Position numbers and translations under genes: made by a program
Assembly: GCA_030044345.1 (NCBI GenBank)
Contig: JASHVY010000503.1
Span: 1-12,092, forward strand
Direction of reading: 5' to 3'
Source: Acetobacteraceae bacterium
GTDB taxonomy: Bacteria > Pseudomonadota > Alphaproteobacteria > Acetobacterales > Acetobacteraceae
DNA length: 12,092 bases
Notes under the pieces: generated by a model
The model's input: the letters and a program-made list of their open reading frames with translations, nothing else
Databases searched by the model: none
What the model was told of the DNA's origin: nothing
Shown: piece by piece, positions 1 through 5,042 of the stretch
Layout: the number at the start of each line of letters is the position of its first letter
Numbering within the stretch: the first letter of the stretch is position 1

Positions 1-287
1 GGAGCCTGATCTGGGAATTCGTGCGCGGGCTCGCCACAGAGCAGAACGTGACCGTGTTCTTCACCACCCATGCCATGGAAGAGGCTGAGCGCGTGGCCGA
101 TGAGATCACCGTGATCGATCACGGCCATATCATCGCCGAGGGTACGGCGACGTCACTCAAGGAAAAGACGCGCAGCACTTCCCTCGAGGAGGCGTTCATC
201 ACGCTCACCGGCCGCGACGTCCGGGCCGAGGAAGCAAACCCGGCCGAGCGGATGCGAATGTTGCGCCGCGCCTGGCGGGGACGGTGA
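1..287 (+). CDS. ABC-2 exporter ATP-binding protein, C-terminal part (5' truncated by window)
   Basis: The reading frame is already open at the window edge (first full codon at base 3), so the true start and the Walker A, signature and Walker B motifs lie outside. What remains begins just after the expected Walker B region and contains the switch histidine in VTVFFTTHAMEEAERVADEI, then a beta-strand and 'IDHGHIIAEGT' as in DrrA/CcmA-type ATPases. The C-terminal tail 'TSLEEAFITLTGRDVR' is typical of ATPases paired with ABC-2 permeases. Its TGA shares one base with the ATG of the permease that follows (TGATG), so the two are translationally coupled parts of one exporter. In this family the ATPase energises export of drugs, polysaccharides or lipids; the substrate cannot be told from this fragment. 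Confidence 0.9.
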   Translation, partial: SLIWEFVRGLATEQNVTVFFTTHAMEEAERVADEITVIDHGHIIAEGTATSLKEKTRSTSLEEAFITLTGRDVRAEEANPAERMRMLRRAWRGR

Positions 288-1033
288 TGCGCGCAGCCGC
301 GATCCTTTGGCTGCGCCAGCTCAAGCGCTATACCCGCGCGCGAGCCCGTGTGGTGGGCTCCCTCGGCCAGCCACTGATTTTTCTTTTCGCGCTCGGTTTC
401 GGCTTTGGCCCCATCTTCGCGCGTGCCGGTCATGGCAACTATCTCGACTTCGTGGTTCCCGGCGTGATTTCCATGGGAATCATTTTCACCAGCGTGTTCG
501 GGGGCATCGAGATCATCTTCGATCGTCAGTTCGGCTTTCTCAAAGAGACTTTGGTGGCGCCGGTACCGCGGTTCGTGATCGTGCTCGGACGCACGCTCGG
601 CGGCGCCACCACGGCGCTGCTTCAGGGCCTCGTCATCTTCGTCGTCTCGCTGATCGCCGGTTTCCGCATCCACCATCCGCTGGAGGCACTGCTGGCACTG
701 CCCTTCATGGCTCTGATCGCCTTGCTCTTCAGCGCGATTGGCACCGCCATCGGCTCGGTGCTCGAGGACATCCAGGGTTTTCCGCTCATCATGAATTTCC
801 TCGTCCTGCCGATCTTCTTCTTCTCGAACGCGCTTTTCCCAGCGCGTGGCCTGCCTGCGGCGCTGAAATTCGTGGTGCGGATCAATCCGCTCAGTTATGG
901 CGTTACTGGCATCCGCGACGCTTTCGCGGGTCACGCTTCGCTCGGTATGGTGACTGGTCTTGCCTTCCTTGGCGCATTGGCCACATTGCTGCTCGCGATC
1001 GCAAGCTATCTCTTCTCGCGGATCGAGCTTTAG
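287..1033 (+). CDS. ABC-2 type exporter permease (DrrB/NodJ-like)
   Basis: A 248-residue inner-membrane protein with about six hydrophobic segments (near residues 22-42, 52-76, 97-125, 130-155, 163-182 and 218-243), the normal size and layout of an ABC-2 permease. The cytosolic loop 'DRQFGFLKETLVAPVPRFVIVLGR' and the late 'INPLSYGVTGIRDAF' are hallmarks of the DrrB/NodJ branch. It pairs with the upstream ATPase to form an exporter of unknown substrate. I chose ATG at 287, overlapping the upstream stop; an in-frame GTG at 284 is the alternative and adds one residue. Its TAG stop (1031-1033) is the first three bases of the palindromic element that follows. Nothing suggests a functional link to the catabolic operon beyond the convergent regulator gene. 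Confidence 0.92.
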   Translation: MRAAAILWLRQLKRYTRARARVVGSLGQPLIFLFALGFGFGPIFARAGHGNYLDFVVPGVISMGIIFTSVFGGIEIIFDRQFGFLKETLVAPVPRFVIVLGRTLGGATTALLQGLVIFVVSLIAGFRIHHPLEALLALPFMALIALLFSAIGTAIGSVLEDIQGFPLIMNFLVLPIFFFSNALFPARGLPAALKFVVRINPLSYGVTGIRDAFAGHASLGMVTGLAFLGALATLLLAIASYLFSRIEL

Positions 1034-1133
1034 AGCGAATCCAAGGCACCCCTGGATCGCTTCGCTCGGGGACCCCGTGGTGGGGAACCCCTTCGCGGGG
1101 TGTCCCGATCCCAGTCAGGCGCGATCCGCTCTA
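1031..1133. repeat. Palindromic intergenic element between convergent genes, possible bidirectional terminator
   Basis: The element begins TAGAGCG (1031-1037) and ends CGCTCTA (1127-1133). It contains a bulged 9-bp stem (AGCG-ATCCA at 1034-1043 with TGGAT-CGCT at 1053-1061), then CCCC/GGGG (1073-1076 with 1082-1085) and ACCCC/GGGGT (1087-1091 with 1097-1101), with a possible closing GGGA/TCCC pair (1069-1072 with 1103-1106). The outer TAG ends supply the stop codon of the permease on the plus strand and of the GntR gene on the minus strand. The G/C-rich stems could end transcription in both directions, although I see no T-tract. It shares the TAGAGCG terminus with the repeats near 3121 and 11766, but not the interior. 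The structure is seen; the terminator role is inferred. Confidence 0.65.
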
Positions 1134-1826
1134 GCCGAGCAGGAGCTCCAGCGCTGCCGCTGCCTCGTCGATATCGCGCCGAAGTGCGGCGACGGCCGCC
1201 TCGCCATCGCGCCGGCCGAGTGCCTCCATCATGGTGCGGTGACGAGAATTCGCGGCCTGCCAATTCTCCGACCCGCGCAGCACATGGAAATAAGGCCCTA
1301 TCTGCAGCCAGAGCGATTCGATGATGCTGAGCAACGTCGGCGAGTCCGCAGCGCGATAGATCGTGAAATGGAAATCATGATTGGCCGGCACATAGCGTCG
1401 CCCATCGCGCTCTTCCGCCGCGCGCTGCATCTCGCGGACCATCTCTTCAAGCCGGCGAAATTCGGTCGGGCCGATGCGCGTCGCCGCCCAGGTGATCGCC
1501 AGGCCCTCCACCTCACGGCGCACGCGCCTCAGATCCGTGAGCCGGGCGCGCGTCAGGGCCGGGATGCCGACCGAACGGCCTGAGACCACCATCAGTGCCT
1601 GCTCCGCCATCAAACGGCGCAGCGCTTCACGCACCGGCATCGCGCTTACCTGGAACGCAGCAGAAAGACCTGGAATCGTGACGGTCTGCCCCGGCTCAAT
1701 TTCGCCATCGAGGATCATCTCGCGAATGCGGCGATAGACGCGATCCTGCACCGTCTCGCGATCGACCGGGTTGAACGGCAGCTTCCTCTCGGTGGTGAGG
1801 GGCTCCGTGTCCACCGTCCCTTGCAT
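1131..1826 (-). CDS. GntR-family transcriptional regulator, FCD (FadR-C) type
   Basis: A 231-residue DNA-binding regulator. Residues about 24-90 form the GntR winged helix: 'VYRRIREMILDGEIEPGQ', then 'LSAAFQVSAMPVREALRRLMAEQAL'. Residues about 97-220 are the helical FCD ligand-binding domain with 'ANHDFHFTIYRAADSPTLL'. H153 and H196 match two of the usual FCD metal ligands; the usual Asp aligns with N149 and the last His with an acidic residue, so metal binding may be altered. The start at 1826 has an AGAGAGG ribosome site four bases upstream. The gene is divergent from the sugar-uptake and catabolic operon, the standard position for a regulator of that operon (FCD regulators usually repress and are released by a sugar-acid or other acidic ligand). 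Its TAG stop is the end of the palindromic element at 1031-1133. Confidence 0.93.
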   Translation of the reverse strand: MQGTVDTEPLTTERKLPFNPVDRETVQDRVYRRIREMILDGEIEPGQTVTIPGLSAAFQVSAMPVREALRRLMAEQALMVVSGRSVGIPALTRARLTDLRRVRREVEGLAITWAATRIGPTEFRRLEEMVREMQRAAEERDGRRYVPANHDFHFTIYRAADSPTLLSIIESLWLQIGPYFHVLRGSENWQAANSRHRTMMEALGRRDGEAAVAALRRDIDEAAAALELLLG

Positions 1827-1841
1827 CGCGCCTCTCTATCC

Positions 1842-1874
1842 GCAAGCGGCACATATCGTGCCGGGGCCGCTTGC
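1842..1874. promoter_or_regulatory. Nested inverted repeat in divergent promoter region
   Basis: Perfect 9-bp arms GCAAGCGGC (1842-1850) and GCCGCTTGC (1866-1874) enclose a second perfect repeat, CGGCAC (1847-1852) and GTGCCG (1858-1863), sharing part of the left arm. The two pairings are mutually exclusive. It lies just upstream of the gntR start and would fall in its leader, so it could be a protein-binding site or an mRNA hairpin. The sequence symmetry is clear; the role is unknown. Confidence 0.5.
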
Positions 1875-1900
1875 AGGCGCTCTGATCCTTGATCTATGAT
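1871..1900 (+). promoter_or_regulatory. Candidate promoter of the catabolic operon
   Basis: A weak -35 match, TTGCAG (1871-1876), is followed after 18 bases by a good -10 match, TATGAT (1895-1900), upstream of the binding-protein gene. Transcription would start near 1907 and leave a leader of about 85 bases. The -10 box lies inside the TTGATC-TAT-GATCAA palindrome, which suits repression by the divergent GntR protein. Promoter calls by eye in GC-rich alphaproteobacteria are uncertain. Confidence 0.4.
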
Positions 1901-1903
1901 CAA
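1889..1903. promoter_or_regulatory. Candidate GntR operator, TTGATC-TAT-GATCAA
   Basis: A perfect 6-base inverted repeat with a 3-base centre (1889-1894 and 1898-1903) stands out in the A/T-richer middle of the divergent intergenic region. FCD-type GntR dimers typically bind short palindromes of about this size next to their own gene. It overlaps the candidate -10 box, so bound regulator would block the operon promoter. The symmetry is seen; assignment to this regulator is inferred from position. Confidence 0.5.
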
Positions 1904-1980
1904 AACATTGTCGAGAGAAAAATGCTGCCCGTGAATGGGTGGCGGGATAGCGCTGCGGAATGGTGCGGCGCATTGGAACA

Positions 1981-1986
1981 GGAGGA
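1981..1986 (+). promoter_or_regulatory. Ribosome binding site GGAGGA that fixes the binding-protein start
   Basis: GGAGGA lies six bases before the GTG at 1993. The longer in-frame ATG at 1960 would place this site inside the coding region and would put extra residues before an otherwise normal signal peptide, so 1993 is preferred. Confidence 0.75.
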
Positions 1987-1992
1987 AACGCG

Positions 1993-3117
1993 GTGAGGTG
2001 GAGATTTCCCTTGCTGGCCGTGGCGCTTGCTTTCGGGCTGGCTGCGGTTGCGCATCAGGCTGAGGCTGCCGGGAAGAAGTACAAAATCTTCCTCTCGATG
2101 AGCTACATCGGCAATGACTGGCAGGCCGAAGCGGCAAACATGGTGAAGGCCATGGCCGCCTCGAAGGATTACCGCGACCGGGTCAGCCTTGAGGTTCAGG
2201 TCGCCGGGCCGAACGCGCAACGGCAGATCCAGCAGATCAACGCCATGGTCCAGGAAGGCGCGCAGGCGATCGTCATCTTTCCGATCTCGCCCACCGCGCT
2301 CAATCAGGTGGTGAGGAACGCCTGTGCGCGGCATGTGGCGATCTTCGCCTATGATGCCGAGATCACCGAACCCTGTGCCTACAATGTGCATATCGACCAG
2401 CCCGAGGCCGGGCGGGTGACCGCCGAGTGGCTGGCGAAGGCGATCGGGGGCAAGGGCAACATCGTCGTCATCACCGGCGTGCCGGGCACCTCGGTCGATA
2501 CCCAGCGCACCGCTGCCGCCAAGGCGGTGTTCGCCAAATATCCCGGTATCCACATCATCTCCGAGGGAGTGGGCATGTGGAGCCAAGCGGTCGCCCGCAC
2601 GGAGCTTACCAAGATCCTGACCACGCATCCCTGGAGCGACATTGACGGGCTCTGGATGCAGGTCGGCTGCTACACCGCGGCCTCGATGGAGAAGGAGGCG
2701 GGCATTCCCGACAACAAGCTCAAGCCCTGTGCCGGCGAAGGCTCCAACGGCCATCGCATCCAGATGCTTCCCGTGGGCGCCGCGGGCGTCCAGGGGACGC
2801 ACGACACCTACCGCCCGATGGGCGAGCCGAGCATTTCCTATGCCTCGCCGCCCTATTCCGGCGCGCTCGCGCTCAAGCTCGCGGTCGAGGTTCTGGACGG
2901 CAAGACAGTGCCCAAATTCACCAAGCTGCCGCTGCCGGTGGTGACCAGCACGACCGTCAAGCTCTGCACCCAGGGCACCTGGCAGGAGATGGAACAGGGC
3001 TGCAACGTCTTCCAGCCGGCGATCATCAGCAATCCGGGATGGTTTGCCTCGATCTACTCGCCCAATACACCGGAGGTTGGCCTGCAGGCTGCCCTGAACG
3101 GCAAGCCTGAGCAATGA
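1993..3117 (+). CDS. Periplasmic sugar-type substrate-binding protein of ABC importer (RbsB-like)
   Basis: A 374-residue periplasmic binding protein (peripla_BP_4/RbsB type) that should capture the imported substrate and deliver it to the permease encoded downstream. Residues 1-25 are a signal peptide: basic 'MRWR', a hydrophobic core and a probable cleavage after AEA (residues 23-25). The mature part opens with 'KKYKIFLSMSYIGNDWQAEAANMVKAMA', the usual first strand and helix of the fold, followed by 'GAQAIVIFPISPTALNQVV' and 'GKGNIVVITGVPGTSVDTQRTAAAKAVF'. It is longer than typical RbsB (about 300). The mature protein has six cysteines (C111, C128, C226, C246, C325, C337), an even number that could form disulfides in the periplasm. 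The GTG start is set by the GGAGGA at 1981. Substrate cannot be read from sequence; the neighbours point to a sugar, sugar lactone or polyol. Confidence 0.92.
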   Translation: MRWRFPLLAVALAFGLAAVAHQAEAAGKKYKIFLSMSYIGNDWQAEAANMVKAMAASKDYRDRVSLEVQVAGPNAQRQIQQINAMVQEGAQAIVIFPISPTALNQVVRNACARHVAIFAYDAEITEPCAYNVHIDQPEAGRVTAEWLAKAIGGKGNIVVITGVPGTSVDTQRTAAAKAVFAKYPGIHIISEGVGMWSQAVARTELTKILTTHPWSDIDGLWMQVGCYTAASMEKEAGIPDNKLKPCAGEGSNGHRIQMLPVGAAGVQGTHDTYRPMGEPSISYASPPYSGALALKLAVEVLDGKTVPKFTKLPLPVVTSTTVKLCTQGTWQEMEQGCNVFQPAIISNPGWFASIYSPNTPEVGLQAALNGKPEQ

Positions 3118-3122
3118 GCCTA

Positions 3123-3428
3123 GAGCGTGATGACCGGAGGTGGAATCACCGTAGGTCTGAATCACGCGAGGAACCAAAGACCGAGAGCGGGGTGGGTGAA
3201 CGCGAGCGATCCCATCCCGCTCGAGAGCGTGATGACCGGAGGCGGGAACACCGCAGGTCTGAATCACGCGAGGAACCAAAGACCGAGAGCGGGATGGGTG
3301 AGCGCGAGCGATCCCTTCCCGCTCGAGAGCGTGATGACCGGAGGCGGGAACACCGGAGGCCTGAATCACGCGAGAAAACGAAGGCCGAGAGTGGGGCGGG
3401 AGAGCACGAGCAATCCCATCCCACTCTG
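3123..3428 (+). repeat. Array of three tandem 102-bp palindromic repeats
   Basis: Units start at 3123, 3225 and 3327, exactly 102 bases apart. Each has two hairpins. Hairpin A in unit 1 pairs GCGTGAT (3125-3131) with ATCACGC (3161-3167), GACC (3132-3135) with GGTC (3154-3157), and GGTG (3139-3142) with CACC (3147-3150). Hairpin B pairs 12-base arms at 3185-3196 and 3211-3222, repeated at 3287-3324 and 3389-3426. In unit 3 both arms of hairpin B change together (GAGCGGG/CCCGCTC to GAGTGGG/CCCACTC), keeping the pair. Units 1 and 2 are close copies and unit 3 is more diverged. The array fills most of the 377 bases between the binding-protein stop and the ATPase start chosen here. A single hairpin-A copy recurs inverted at 11721-11763, so this is a dispersed element. 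Confidence 0.9.
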
Positions 3429-3494
3429 GCCGCGCGGGAGGATACGCGGCAGTATCGCGCCGCAATCCTTCCGCCCGTATCGGAGCTCTCCGCC

Positions 3495-5042
3495 GTGCCG
3501 AATCCCCCCGCGCTCGATGTCTCGCGCGTGACCAAGTCCTTCGGCGCGACCGTTGCGCTCAAGGACGCATCGTTCAGCGTCATCGCCGGCGAGGTGCATG
3601 CGCTGCTCGGTGAGAACGGCGCCGGCAAATCGACAATGGTGAAGCTCCTCTCCGGCCTTATCGTGCCTGATGCCGGAGAGATCGCGCTCGGCGGCGCGCG
3701 TGTCGCGCTGCATGGCCCGGCGGCTGCACAGCGCCATGGCATCGCGACTGCGTTTCAGGAATTGACCCTGGTGCGCGACCTGACGGTCGCGGACAACATG
3801 CTGATGCCGAATGCGCCGCGTGGCCCACTCGGCCAGCTTCGCCGCCGGCAGGGCGAGCAGCGCGTGACGGAGCATCTCGCCGCCCTCGGCCTTGCCGAGA
3901 TCGATCCGCGTGCCGAGATCCGGGATCTCGAACTGGCGACGCGCCAGAAGATCGAGATCGCTCGCGCCCTGTTCCGCCGTCCACGCATCCTTTTGCTCGA
4001 TGAGCCGACCTCGAGCCTCTCCGGCCGCGATATCGACTGGCTCGGCGAGCAGATCGCTGCATTGCGACGCGCGGCCGTGACCATCGTCTTCATCACCCAT
4101 CGGCTGCGCGAAGTTCGGCGTTTTGCCGATCGCCTCACCGTGCTGCGCAACGGCCAGACGATCGGCACGGCAGAGGTGGAGGCGGCAAGCGATGATGATG
4201 TGATCCGGATGATCATCGGCCGCTCGCTCGCCAGCACCTTTCCGGCCCGGCCCGCGGCCCCGGTGACCGAAGCACGCGAAGCCGCCGCGCCGGTGCTGCG
4301 CGGGGAGAGCATCGCCACAGCGGGCAAACTGCGGGCAGCAAGCTTCACGTTGCACCCGGGCGAGATTCTCGGCGTGGCCGGCCTTCAGGGCATGGGCCAG
4401 CAGGAGCTCTTCCTCGCCTGCTTCGGCATGACGCCGCTTGTCTCCGGCCGGCTCTTCGTGGATGGGTACGAAGTCGTGCTCGCCTCGCCGCGCGACGCTG
4501 TGCGGAGCCGCATCGGCATCAGCCTGGTGCCGGAGGACCGCAAGACCGAGGGCCTGTTCCTCAAGCTCGCGGGCCGATTCAACGTTTCGCTGCCGGTCGT
4601 GCAGCGCTTCGCGCGCTGCGGCATGATCGACGTGGCGCGAGAGAACGAGGGGGTTGCGCGTGCGCTCGCGCAGGTGGAGGTGGATGCGCGCGCGCTCTAT
4701 ACACAAGCCGGCGCCTTCTCGGGCGGCAACCAGCAGAAGCTCGTGATCGCGAAATGGCTGCTGGCCGAGAGCCGCGTCCTCCTCCTCTTCGACCCGACAC
4801 GCGGCGTCGATGTCGGGACCAAGCATCAGATCTATCTCCTGATGCGCGCCTTTGCCGATGCCGGCGGCGCAATCCTCTTCCATTCCACGGAAATTCCCGA
4901 GATCGTCAATATGTGCGACCGCGTTCTGGTCATGTACGAGGGCCGCACGGTCGCTTCGCTCGCCGGCAATGCGATCGAGGAGGAGACGATCATGCGGGCG
5001 GCACTCGGCGAGGCGGGGACCGCCTGGACAGTCCCGGAATGA
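3495..5042 (+). CDS. Sugar ABC importer ATP-binding protein, two NBDs (RbsA/MglA-like)
   Basis: A 515-residue cytosolic ATPase energising the importer. First nucleotide-binding domain: Walker A GENGAGKST (residues 39-47), an atypical signature LATRQ (147-151), Walker B 'ILLLDEPTSSL' with D169-E170, and switch histidine in 'VFITHRL'. Second domain: degenerate Walker A 'GLQGMGQQEL', signature SGGNQQK (409-415) and 'LFDPTRGVDVG' where the usual DEPT is FDPT (F432, D433). Weak second sites are common in this family. The GTG at 3495 gives normal family length, with GGAG nine bases upstream. The frame is also open back to an ATG at 3114 that overlaps the binding-protein stop (ATGA), which would add 127 residues, mostly three 34-residue Arg/Glu-rich repeats encoded by the repeat array. 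Automated callers may prefer that start. The stop overlaps the permease ATG by four bases. Confidence 0.9.
   Translation: MPNPPALDVSRVTKSFGATVALKDASFSVIAGEVHALLGENGAGKSTMVKLLSGLIVPDAGEIALGGARVALHGPAAAQRHGIATAFQELTLVRDLTVADNMLMPNAPRGPLGQLRRRQGEQRVTEHLAALGLAEIDPRAEIRDLELATRQKIEIARALFRRPRILLLDEPTSSLSGRDIDWLGEQIAALRRAAVTIVFITHRLREVRRFADRLTVLRNGQTIGTAEVEAASDDDVIRMIIGRSLASTFPARPAAPVTEAREAAAPVLRGESIATAGKLRAASFTLHPGEILGVAGLQGMGQQELFLACFGMTPLVSGRLFVDGYEVVLASPRDAVRSRIGISLVPEDRKTEGLFLKLAGRFNVSLPVVQRFARCGMIDVARENEGVARALAQVEVDARALYTQAGAFSGGNQQKLVIAKWLLAESRVLLLFDPTRGVDVGTKHQIYLLMRAFADAGGAILFHSTEIPEIVNMCDRVLVMYEGRTVASLAGNAIEEETIMRAALGEAGTAWTVPE

Noticed and set aside
119..934. Minus-strand open frame opposite the exporter permease
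   Set aside because: The plus strand carries a clear membrane protein in the same interval; the minus-strand product is a charged shadow.
1960..1992. Upstream ATG start for the binding protein
   Set aside because: It would place the strong GGAGGA site inside the coding region and add residues before a normal signal peptide; GTG 1993 fits better.
3123..3428. CRISPR array
   Set aside because: Units are contiguous 102-base copies with no unique spacers, and no cas genes are present.
1900..3465. Long minus-strand open frame of about 520 codons opposite the binding-protein gene
   Set aside because: It lies antisense to a clear binding protein, runs into the repeat array and has no recognisable domain. 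It is a GC-rich shadow frame.
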